From contig NZ_JFKB01000005.1 of NCBI RefSeq assembly GCF_002115745.1, positions 62,001-126,000 of the forward strand: a stretch of 64,000 nucleotides of DNA, read 5' to 3'. Position 1 is the first letter of the stretch. Each line of letters opens with the position of its first letter. The notes below the pieces were generated by a model. That model was not told where the DNA came from. It was given only the letters and a program-made list of their open reading frames with translations, and searched no databases. The DNA is from Thalassospira alkalitolerans (lineage in GTDB: Bacteria; Pseudomonadota; Alphaproteobacteria; Rhodospirillales; Thalassospiraceae). Below are positions 18,389-25,932 of the stretch, piece by piece. Position numbers and translations under genes: made by a program.

Positions 18389-19861
18389 TTACAAAACAGC
18401 ACCAAGCCGCCAGGGGGCGAATTCCAGATCACCCAGTCCGTTAAGTTCGCTTTTGCTTTTTTCGCCGGATGCAACATTCAAAAGCGTTTCGTAGATTTCC
18501 GCGCCAAGTTCGCGCATCGACACCTGGCCATCCAGAACCGTGCCGCAATTGATATCCATATCGTCGGTCATGGCGTTATAGAGAGCTGTTGTCGTTGAAA
18601 GCTTTACGGTTGGTGCCGGTTTGGAGCCAAAACAAGAACCCCGCCCTGTTGTGAAAGCAATCAGGTTGGCGCCCCCGGCGATTTGGCCGGTTGCCGATAC
18701 CGGATCATATCCGGGGGTGTCCATGTAAATCAGACCGGCGCGGGATGGTTTTTGGGCATATTCAATGACCTCGGCAACCGGGGCCTGTCCGCCTTTGGCA
18801 ACCGCACCCAGTGATTTTTCCAAAATCGTGGTTAATCCGCCTGCCTTGTTGCCGGGGCTTGGATTGTTATCCAGACTGGCACCATTCATGGCGGCATAAT
18901 TACGCCACCATACAAGGCGTGTTTCCAAGGCATGGGCGTTTGCGGCATCCATCCGCGAGAGCAAAAGATGCTCGGCACCAAAAATTTCAGGTGTTTCCGA
19001 CAGGATGCTGGTCCCGCCAGCGGCCACCAAAAGGTCACTGGCAATTCCCAGCGCAGGATTGGCCGAGATCGCCGAAAAACCATCCGATCCACCACATTGC
19101 ATACCCAGTACCAATCCCGATACATCGACTGTTTGGCGTTGTAACTGTGCGGCGTTGGCAGCGAGCGTTTCACAGATGGCAAGCCCGGCCTGAATTGCGG
19201 CGTGGGTTCCGCCTGCAGACTGGATTGTCATGTAATGGGTTTTCGGGGCGTTGTCCTGATGGTAGGCGGAAATCTGATTAACTTCGCACCCAAGGCCGAT
19301 GATCAGGCTTGCCGCGAAGTTCGGATGGTTTTGATACCCTGACAGTGTCCGTTTTAAGGTTTCATAGCCTTCGGTTCCGGCACCTGACATGCCGCAACCC
19401 TGTTCGTGAACGATGGCGACAAACCCATCAATTTCAGGATAACGGTCCGCCAGTGTCAGGTTGGCTTGTTTGGCAATCGCGGTGCAGACGGTCGCCGAGC
19501 AGTTTACCGTCGAGAGGATGGCTATAAAGTTTCGGGTTCCGACGGTTCCGTTTGCGCGTTTGAACCCCTTGAAATGACGCCGCGATGGCAGGGGCAGGGG
19601 GGTGGCATTGCTGTGTTCGCGATGGCGGGAAAGATCATCGCGAAAGATGCAGTTATGGACATGAACATGATCACCGGCGCGGATGTCTGATCCGGCGACA
19701 CCAATAGATTGACCGAATTTGGTGATGAGGGCCCCCGCAGCAATATCGCAGATCGCAATTTTGTGGCCGACAGGGACCGGTTTTGCCGCACCGCTGCCCG
19801 CTGGGTCAAGTGTCAGAACGACTTCGATATTGTCGTTTGGGTGGAGGCGAAGCGTTGTCAT
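18389..19861 (-). CDS. uxaA: Altronate dehydratase (UxaA family)
   Basis: A 490-residue sugar-acid dehydratase of the UxaA/GarD family, converting D-altronate to 2-dehydro-3-deoxy-D-gluconate. The N-terminal SAF-type segment (about 1-90) contains GHKIAICDIAAG and the metal-binding-like DHVHVHNC. The long dehydratase part has ILSTVNCSATVC, HEQGCGMSG, LGCEVNQ and MQCGGSDGFS, rich in conserved cysteines as expected. It overlaps the upstream reductase gene by four bases (ATGA) and is the last gene of a sugar-acid operon. A galactarate-type substrate is possible, but the adjacent UxaB-like gene favours altronate. Confidence 0.88.
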   Translation of the reverse strand: MTTLRLHPNDNIEVVLTLDPAGSGAAKPVPVGHKIAICDIAAGALITKFGQSIGVAGSDIRAGDHVHVHNCIFRDDLSRHREHSNATPLPLPSRRHFKGFKRANGTVGTRNFIAILSTVNCSATVCTAIAKQANLTLADRYPEIDGFVAIVHEQGCGMSGAGTEGYETLKRTLSGYQNHPNFAASLIIGLGCEVNQISAYHQDNAPKTHYMTIQSAGGTHAAIQAGLAICETLAANAAQLQRQTVDVSGLVLGMQCGGSDGFSAISANPALGIASDLLVAAGGTSILSETPEIFGAEHLLLSRMDAANAHALETRLVWWRNYAAMNGASLDNNPSPGNKAGGLTTILEKSLGAVAKGGQAPVAEVIEYAQKPSRAGLIYMDTPGYDPVSATGQIAGGANLIAFTTGRGSCFGSKPAPTVKLSTTTALYNAMTDDMDINCGTVLDGQVSMRELGAEIYETLLNVASGEKSKSELNGLGDLEFAPWRLGAVL

Positions 19862-20946
19862 GGCCGGTTGCCCTTTGCGATTGCCGACAGGATTGGTTTT
19901 GGCGTTCCGTCACCAATTTCATTTGCCCAATCGAGAAAGCCGCAGATACGTGATTGCACTTTGGCCTGATGTCCATTGGCGATGTCAGCGATTTGATGTT
20001 TGAGAAAAGGATTTTCAAACCGTTCATATGTGTTGATGAAGTAATCCGCCGCCTGATCGCCCATCTTGGCGGTGGTGAAGGCCGGAAGAACTTCATTTTC
20101 AATCATGTTGCGATAGGTGGGAACCTGCGCTTTCTCACAAATGAAGTCGCGAACTGTGGTGATTTTGGGCATGTTTTGTACCTCCCATACCTCGGCCATA
20201 TAGGTGTGGCTTAGGTTCAGGATATAAAGTTTCAGGCGTTCATAGGTGCCAAGGTCATCCACCAGCCGAACCGCCGGATGGGTAAATGGCAGGTTGAGTT
20301 TTGCCGATTTTTCGATCGCCCAAAGACAATAAGGTTCGGTGACCGCCCCAATCGGGTTAAGCGGTTCGGAAACGATCCGGTCAACAAGCGAATTAACCCA
20401 GATATTGCCCGCAAGCCAATTGACGAAATCGGCGGTTTCGCTGCGTTCTTTGGCAAGGGTTAAAACGCGGTCTTTAAGATACGACCCGTTGGAAGGAAAC
20501 AGTTCGAGCGGCATGATCGTGACCGGTGGGCGACCAGCCGTGAAACGCGCCTTTAGGACCAAAAGAAGTTTGGCAATATAGGACATGGCATTGTCAAAAT
20601 GCGTGTCATGGTCGCGGGCTTGTGGGCGGTATCCGGCTTCGGAGACATTCGACAGGATAAAGCGACATTCCAGTGCTTCGGCGATCACATCATCCCATTG
20701 CAAGGCGCTAGACAGAGCGCGCCGGATTGACGTGACCCGAATTTCACGATCAATTGTTTTGCCGTCAAACCGCCCCTGAATGCGAACGGGAAACCCATCG
20801 TCTTTGGCAAGATGGGTGATGCGGTCCGATGTTTCACTGCTGCCACTTGATTGAACGACGCAAATCTGGCGTGAAAGATTGGCTTCGGACAGGATCAGAT
20901 CGGCATGGGCTTGCAGGAAACGGCTGGTGCCGAATTGTAAAAACAT
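19858..20946 (-). CDS. Mannitol dehydrogenase family reductase, probable tagaturonate reductase
   Basis: This 362-residue protein belongs to the polyol/uronate dehydrogenase family that includes UxaB (tagaturonate reductase) and UxuB (fructuronate reductase). It starts with FLQFGTSRFLQAHAD, a nucleotide-binding region of this family. It also contains MPLELFPSNGSYLKDRV, where family members have P-x-D-N (here P-S-N), and the catalytic-type KLYILNLSHT. It is shorter than typical UxaB (about 480 residues). It overlaps uxaA by four bases, which points to altronate as the product. The short length and altered signature leave the exact substrate open. Confidence 0.78.
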   Translation of the reverse strand: MFLQFGTSRFLQAHADLILSEANLSRQICVVQSSGSSETSDRITHLAKDDGFPVRIQGRFDGKTIDREIRVTSIRRALSSALQWDDVIAEALECRFILSNVSEAGYRPQARDHDTHFDNAMSYIAKLLLVLKARFTAGRPPVTIMPLELFPSNGSYLKDRVLTLAKERSETADFVNWLAGNIWVNSLVDRIVSEPLNPIGAVTEPYCLWAIEKSAKLNLPFTHPAVRLVDDLGTYERLKLYILNLSHTYMAEVWEVQNMPKITTVRDFICEKAQVPTYRNMIENEVLPAFTTAKMGDQAADYFINTYERFENPFLKHQIADIANGHQAKVQSRICGFLDWANEIGDGTPKPILSAIAKGNRP

Positions 20947-20949
20947 GGG

Positions 20950-21945
20950 TTACCGTATTTCGATGATGGCTTTGATCACGCTGTCACGATCATTCGCCCA
21001 TTTGGGAAGATCGATGACCGCGCCATCCAGCGTTGTCCGATGGGTTCCGATCCGGTCGGTATTGATCTTGCCGTCGCGGATGGCATCAATGACAAACCGG
21101 AAATCGTCGGCAAGCGCGTTGCGGCTTGAAAGAAGGGTGGTTTCACGTTTGTGAAATTCAGGATCGGCAAAGACCAATTCTTCTTTGACGACGCTGACCA
21201 GGGTGTATGTGCCGCCATGTGCCACGTATTTTAGACCGGCATTCATGGCGTGGATATTCCCCGTGGCGTCAAAGACGTGTTCGAAGCCGCTGGTTAAATC
21301 GGATGTATCGATGGTGCCGGTATTGAGGGTTTTAAAGCCGAAACCATCGCGAAGGATGGCCAGCTTATCATCAGAGATATCAACAACCGTCACATCCCCG
21401 CCGTCGATCCGGGCAAATAATGCACAGGCCAAACCGATTGGGCCGCCCCCGACAATCAGGGTTTTTGCATCGGGAATGATGCGTGTGCGTGCAACAGCAT
21501 GGCGTCCGATCGCAAGGAATTCGACCATGGCCGCCTGATCCGCAGTCAGGCCCTTGGCGCGGATCAGGTTTTCTGGCGGCATGGTAAAACGTTCGGCCAT
21601 GGCGCCGTCACGATGGACGCCGATGACCTGAATGTTTTCGCAGCAATTGGGTTTTTGTGCGCGGCAGGCATGACAGGTGCCACAAGCAATATAGGGATTG
21701 GCCAGCACCAGTTCGCCGGGGCGAAAATCGGTGCCTGTGTAGTCGGCTGCGACGCAGCCGGAAACCTCGTGGCCCATGATGCGCGGATAGCTTAAATAGG
21801 GTTGTCGCCCGCCATAGATATGAAAATCGGTACCACAAATACCGACCCTGTGGACGTCGACCGGCACCCATCCGGCCGGCAATTCGGGTGCCGGGACTTC
21901 TGCGATATCAAGCGCATTTGGCGTGTTGCAAACAAGGGCCTTCAT
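20950..21945 (-). CDS. Zinc-dependent alcohol dehydrogenase, likely sugar-acid 5-dehydrogenase
   Basis: A 331-residue medium-chain dehydrogenase. The catalytic zinc site is seen in VGICGTDFHIYGG and MGHEVSG, the structural zinc site in CGTCHACRAQKPNCC, and the NAD(P) motif in VGGGPIGLA. It resembles RspB and L-galactonate dehydrogenase (LgoD/YjjN). Directly upstream of a UxaB-like reductase and uxaA, it would oxidise L-galactonate (or L-gulonate) to a 5-keto acid such as D-tagaturonate. It lies three bases from the reductase gene and 11 bases from the TRAP permease gene. Substrate assignment is inference from context. Confidence 0.82.
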   Translation of the reverse strand: MKALVCNTPNALDIAEVPAPELPAGWVPVDVHRVGICGTDFHIYGGRQPYLSYPRIMGHEVSGCVAADYTGTDFRPGELVLANPYIACGTCHACRAQKPNCCENIQVIGVHRDGAMAERFTMPPENLIRAKGLTADQAAMVEFLAIGRHAVARTRIIPDAKTLIVGGGPIGLACALFARIDGGDVTVVDISDDKLAILRDGFGFKTLNTGTIDTSDLTSGFEHVFDATGNIHAMNAGLKYVAHGGTYTLVSVVKEELVFADPEFHKRETTLLSSRNALADDFRFVIDAIRDGKINTDRIGTHRTTLDGAVIDLPKWANDRDSVIKAIIEIR

Positions 21946-21956
21946 CGTTTTTCCTT

Positions 21957-23240
21957 TTAGTGGTCGCCATAGAGGAGGTCAGGCAGATACAGGGTGATCG
22001 CCGGAACATAGGTCAGCAGAATCAGTACAAGTATCAACGGGATCAAAAACGGCAGTGTGGCCGTGACACATTTTTCGAACGGGACGTCCGAAACTTTTGA
22101 AAGTACGAACAAAACCATGCCGACTGGTGGTGTCAGAAGCCCGATCATCAGATTGAGGATGACGATGATGCCCAGATGGATCGGATCAATGCCAAGTTGA
22201 ACCGATACCGGCAACAGAACCGGGACAAGGATCGAGATGGCGGCAATGGTTTCCATAAACATGCCGACGACAAGAACCACCATCATGATCAGGAACAGGA
22301 TAAGATATTTATTATCCGTCAGGCCCAACAGAAGTTCAGCAAAATGGGCCGCGGCCTGATTCGAGGTCAGGATCCAGGCAAAGACGGTTGCCGCCCCGAC
22401 GATCATGATGACCGACGCGGTGGTTTCAATGGTTTCCATCGAAACACGCACAAAGCTTCGTAAATCGACAGTGCGATAGACAACCGTGCCAAGGAAAAGC
22501 GCATAGGCAGCCGCACATACGGCGGCCTCGGTCGGCGTGAAGGCACCCGATACAATCCCGCCCACGATAATCACGGGGGTCATCAAGGGCAGGAAAGCCG
22601 ACACAAAGGTCCGCCAGACATTGGACAAGCGGAAGGCAACATCGCGCGGATAGTTTCGGCGCGACGAATACCACCACACCATAACCATCAACGAAACGGC
22701 CATCAGAAGGCCCGGTATGATGCCGGCAACGAAAAGTTTGCCAATGGAAACCGATGCCATTACCCCATAGATCACCAAGGGTAGCGAGGGCGGGATGATC
22801 GGACCGATTGTCGAGGAAGCGGCCGTAACGCCGACCGAAAAATCGTCGTCATATCCGGCTTCACGCATGGCGCGAATTTCAATCGCGCCCAGCCCCCCGG
22901 CATCGGCAACAGCGGCCCCGGACATCCCTGAAAAAATGACACTGGCGCCGACATTCACATGGCCCAAGCCGCCGTGGGTCCAGCCGACCAGCGAACGTGC
23001 GAAGCCAAAAATGCGGCTGGTAATCCCCGCGGCATTCATCAAGGCGCCCGCCAGAATGAAGAACGGAATTGCCAGCAGTGGAAAGCTGTTCATGCCGTTG
23101 ATCATATTATGCATCAGGACAACCGGCGGCAGTCCGGCAAGCAGAACATATCCGACCGAGGAAAGCCCAAGTGCGAAAGCAATTGGAACCCGTAACAGCA
23201 TCAAGACGAAAAGTGAGGCAAACAAAAGGGAAAGGGTCAT
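21957..23240 (-). CDS. dctM: TRAP transporter large permease (DctM/SiaM type)
   Basis: The 427-residue, roughly twelve-helix large subunit of a tripartite ATP-independent periplasmic transporter. Recognisable features are FPLLAIPFFILAGALMNAAG, SGMSGAAVADAGGLGAIEI, the PIIPPSLPLVIYG loop and LNLMIGLLTPPVGMVLFV. The ATG at 23240 has AAGGGGG upstream and overlaps the stop of the small permease gene; an open frame continues upstream to 23399 within the dctQ gene and is not used. It couples sodium or proton flow to uptake of the ligand delivered by the DctP protein, here most likely a sugar acid. Confidence 0.94.
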   Translation of the reverse strand: MTLSLLFASLFVLMLLRVPIAFALGLSSVGYVLLAGLPPVVLMHNMINGMNSFPLLAIPFFILAGALMNAAGITSRIFGFARSLVGWTHGGLGHVNVGASVIFSGMSGAAVADAGGLGAIEIRAMREAGYDDDFSVGVTAASSTIGPIIPPSLPLVIYGVMASVSIGKLFVAGIIPGLLMAVSLMVMVWWYSSRRNYPRDVAFRLSNVWRTFVSAFLPLMTPVIIVGGIVSGAFTPTEAAVCAAAYALFLGTVVYRTVDLRSFVRVSMETIETTASVIMIVGAATVFAWILTSNQAAAHFAELLLGLTDNKYLILFLIMMVVLVVGMFMETIAAISILVPVLLPVSVQLGIDPIHLGIIVILNLMIGLLTPPVGMVLFVLSKVSDVPFEKCVTATLPFLIPLILVLILLTYVPAITLYLPDLLYGDH

Positions 23241-23758
23241 TGTTTTTCCCCCTTGAACGATCGGAGTGCCTGATAGATTGCAATACAGGTCAAGGCCACC
23301 AATGCCACCATGATAACGGCATAGAGGTAGTATTTCGGGAAGGGGAGCGAGACCATTTTCTGATAGCTGGTTTTGCTGATCAGGACCCAAAGGGACCAAG
23401 TACAGAACCCGGCAAAGAACGCGCTTGCCAGCAAGGAGAAGCTTTCGAGAAAACGTGCGATCTGGTGCGATTTTGCCCCCAGAATTTCAAGGCGAATATG
23501 TGATTTTATGAGCTGGCATTTGACCGCGCCGACAAAGGCCAGGGCGACCAGAAGATAACGTGCCATTTCTTCGGTCCAGGCGACCGAATCATTTAGCACG
23601 TAGCGTGAAAAGAACTGCAAAAAGACAACAGCAAATAATATCAGGAAAATCGCCAGAACAGGCAGGTCATACCATTTGAAGGGGACCCGAGGTGGCGCGG
23701 ATTTATCGCGTTCTTCCTGTTGGGCAATGATGTTTTCAATGCTCTCGGACAAGGGCAT
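23237..23758 (-). CDS. dctQ: TRAP transporter small permease (DctQ type)
   Basis: A 173-residue, four-helix small permease subunit. The family hallmark FFSRYVLNDSVAWTEEMARYL is present in recognisable form, followed by AFVGAVKCQLIKSHIRLEI. It overlaps the large permease gene by four bases and lies 81 bases downstream of the binding-protein gene, with a strong hairpin in between. Together the three genes make a complete transporter. Confidence 0.92.
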   Translation of the reverse strand: MPLSESIENIIAQQEERDKSAPPRVPFKWYDLPVLAIFLILFAVVFLQFFSRYVLNDSVAWTEEMARYLLVALAFVGAVKCQLIKSHIRLEILGAKSHQIARFLESFSLLASAFFAGFCTWSLWVLISKTSYQKMVSLPFPKYYLYAVIMVALVALTCIAIYQALRSFKGEKQ

Positions 23759-23774
23759 TTTTTCCTCCCAGAAG

Positions 23775-23811
23775 GGGCCGGACCCCGGAAAATGATCCGG
23801 ACGTCCGGCCC
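23775..23811 (-). promoter_or_regulatory. Intercistronic hairpin between dctP and dctQ
   Basis: GGGCCGGAC (23775-23783) pairs with GTCCGGCCC (23803-23811), with an inner CCGGA/TCCGG stem. No T run follows, and the dctQ ribosome site lies right after it. Such hairpins commonly stabilise the upstream binding-protein mRNA so that it is made in excess over the permease. Confidence 0.65.
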
Positions 23812-23839
23812 TATTATGCTTTTTATTGTGGGATCAGGA

Positions 23840-24832
23840 TCAGCCTTTGATTGCCTTAAGGCGTTCGTAGACCGAGGGTTCCCAGGGCATGTCGCTTCCG
23901 GTAAGGGCAGGGGCAACAGCATCGATAAATGGCCCACGATCAACGTCGTTGACAGTGACGCCTTGGTCACGGAACCATTCGACAAGATTGCCTTCAGATG
24001 TATAGATTTCTTCTGAGCACCAAGCGGCGGCGTCTTTCAGGGCCTGTTGCAGTTTCGGGGCATCATCGCCGAGTTTGTTCATGGTCTGTTGCGAGATGAG
24101 AAGACCCAGAGAATTCAGGATATGGCCGGTCAGATTGATATTGGACTGGACTTCATAGAATTTTTTGAATTGAATGGTCGGCAGCGGGTTTTCCTGGGCA
24201 TCGACGACTTTTTGCTGCAAGGCAAGGTAGACCTCGGAAAAAGCCATCGGTGTTGGATTGGCGCCGGTTATTTTGGGGAACATCTGATAGGCTGGTGCAT
24301 TCGGCGTGCGAATTTTAAGCCCCTTCATATCGGCCGGGGTCAGAATAGGTTTGTTCGCCGTGACATGACGGGCACCATAATAGGTCATTGCCGCAACGGT
24401 ATTGCCGGTAACATCGGTATAATTCTGGGCCAATTCGCCAAACAGGTCAGAATTGACATAGGCTTTCCAATGGTCGTAACCGCGCATTGTAAACGGGTAA
24501 TCTGAAATCGATATGGGCGGATAGCTTAGCGCCATGAAAGCCGGGCCGGTATAGATGATATCGACGGTGCCCAGAACCAGTGCTTCGTTCAGAGCGCTTT
24601 CATTGCCAAGTTGTGACGCGGGGAAAACCTGAATTTCATAAGCGCCGTTTGTCGCGGCTTTGAAGGCGTCGGCGGCGCGAAGGGCGGCTTGGTGGTATGG
24701 GGTGGCTGATTCGTAGACATGCCCGAATTTCAGAATTTCCTGTGCCGAGCTGATGGATGCAAACCCGGTTGCTGCGGCCAGTGTGACGGCCCCAAATTTC
24801 AAACATTTCGATAGTGTTTTAAAAGGTGTCAT
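23840..24832 (-). CDS. dctP: TRAP transporter solute-binding protein (DctP family)
   Basis: A 330-residue periplasmic binding protein with a signal peptide ending near SISSAQE. The mature part starts ILKFGHVYESATPYHQAA and contains the family segments MKGLKIRTPNAPAYQ, TPMAFSEVYLALQQKVVDA and QENPLPTIQFKKFYEVQ. The arginine in KIRTPN is the residue that pairs with the ligand carboxylate in this family. It is the first gene of the sugar-acid operon, immediately divergent from the GntR-type regulator at 24968. Confidence 0.93.
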   Translation of the reverse strand: MTPFKTLSKCLKFGAVTLAAATGFASISSAQEILKFGHVYESATPYHQAALRAADAFKAATNGAYEIQVFPASQLGNESALNEALVLGTVDIIYTGPAFMALSYPPISISDYPFTMRGYDHWKAYVNSDLFGELAQNYTDVTGNTVAAMTYYGARHVTANKPILTPADMKGLKIRTPNAPAYQMFPKITGANPTPMAFSEVYLALQQKVVDAQENPLPTIQFKKFYEVQSNINLTGHILNSLGLLISQQTMNKLGDDAPKLQQALKDAAAWCSEEIYTSEGNLVEWFRDQGVTVNDVDRGPFIDAVAPALTGSDMPWEPSVYERLKAIKG

Positions 24833-24880
24833 GAGTTTCCTCCCTGATGACGTGGAATTTTGTTTTTCTTGCTTTTGTTT

Positions 24881-24904
24881 GTCTTTAATCGATAAAAGTC
24901 TTTA
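24881..24904. promoter_or_regulatory. Candidate operator between dctP and the GntR-type gene
   Basis: GTCTTTA occurs twice (24881-24887 and 24898-24904), 17 bases apart, and ATAAA/TTTAT forms a short dyad over the second copy. The 135-base divergent region is A/T-rich. This is a plausible site for the adjacent regulator, but no motif is decisive. Confidence 0.3.
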
Positions 24905-24967
24905 TGAGGGTGTGTCAACTGACCTTAAATCTAAAAAAGACATATTAAGGACAGGCAGCAGAACGCA

Positions 24968-25849
24968 ATGGCGCGATCAGACAAACTTTATAAAAGATCC
25001 TATAATGCCTGCCTTGACCGGTTGGCGCTGGGCTGGGAGGTTTCCAGCATTTCAGGGTTGGCGCGTGACCTTGGGGTTAGTCGGAATACGGCACGCCGGA
25101 TTGTTGTAACGCTTTGCGCCAATGGATTGCTTGTTGAGCAGGGCGGTGGTTTTAAGGCGCTGCGCAATGCGATCGGGACAGACTATTTTTCTGACGATGT
25201 GGTGCTCTCGACAGAGGATTTTCTGGAAAGCGCGTTTATGGAATTGATCCTCAGAGAAGATATTAGACCGGGGGCGCGCATCCGCGAGGCGGTGATCGCA
25301 CGTCAGTTGGATGTATCAACATCTTCGGTGCGCGAATTCCTGATCAAGCTGAGCCGGTTCGGATTTATCCGCAAGGAACCCGGTAAAAGTTGGGTGTTTG
25401 ACGGTTTCAATCGCGCCTATGCCGACGAGCTTCACGAGGTGCGTCTTTTGTTCGAAATGCGGGCAATTGAGAAACTGATCGTCCTGCCCGAGGAAGATCG
25501 TTTTTGGCCTTCGATTTCAAGGATGCTGACAGAGCATCGTGAATTTCTTAAACATTACGAAGAGCGTTATCTGGAATTTCCAAAGCTTGATACGCGGTTT
25601 CATCGCTTGCTTAATCAGGCGTCGCGTAATCGGTTTATGGATAGTTTTCAGGACGTGATCGCGTTGATTTTTCATTACCACTATCGCTGGAACAAGGTTG
25701 ATGAAAAAGAACGCAATTGCACCGCCGCCAGGGAACATATCCGGATCATTGAAGCGATCATTTTGCGCAATACGCAAGAGGCCAAGAATGCGCTTGAGGC
25801 ACATTTGAAAACGGCAGAAGTGACACTTAAAAAATCGGTCGAATGGTGA
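24968..25849 (+). CDS. GntR family regulator (FCD domain) with two winged-helix segments
   Basis: The 293-residue protein seems to carry two DNA-binding modules. The first is residues about 15-60 (SISGLARDLGVSRNTARRIV). The second is residues about 85-140, a typical GntR domain (RPGARIREAVIARQLDVSTS then SVREFLIKLSRFGFI). An FCD effector domain follows from about 150, with ADELHEVRLLFEMRAIEKLI. FCD proteins of this type sense sugar acids and repress catabolic operons. It is divergent from the dctPQM-dehydrogenase-uxa operon and is its probable regulator. GntR/FCD proteins are usually about 230 residues, so the extra N-terminal module is unusual. Confidence 0.88.
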   Translation: MARSDKLYKRSYNACLDRLALGWEVSSISGLARDLGVSRNTARRIVVTLCANGLLVEQGGGFKALRNAIGTDYFSDDVVLSTEDFLESAFMELILREDIRPGARIREAVIARQLDVSTSSVREFLIKLSRFGFIRKEPGKSWVFDGFNRAYADELHEVRLLFEMRAIEKLIVLPEEDRFWPSISRMLTEHREFLKHYEERYLEFPKLDTRFHRLLNQASRNRFMDSFQDVIALIFHYHYRWNKVDEKERNCTAAREHIRIIEAIILRNTQEAKNALEAHLKTAEVTLKKSVEW

Positions 25850-25880
25850 TTTGGCAGCAAGGTCCTTGTTGTCGAGAGAC

Positions 25881-25911
25881 AAAAAAACCGATGCCATGCA
25901 CCGGTTTTTTT
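25881..25911. terminator. Bidirectional terminator
   Basis: Ten-base arms AAAAAAACCG and CGGTTTTTTT are separated by 11 bases and provide a T run on each strand. The hairpin separates the convergent regulator and parE genes. Confidence 0.85.
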
Positions 25912-25932
25912 GGATGTAGAATTTCTGATTGC

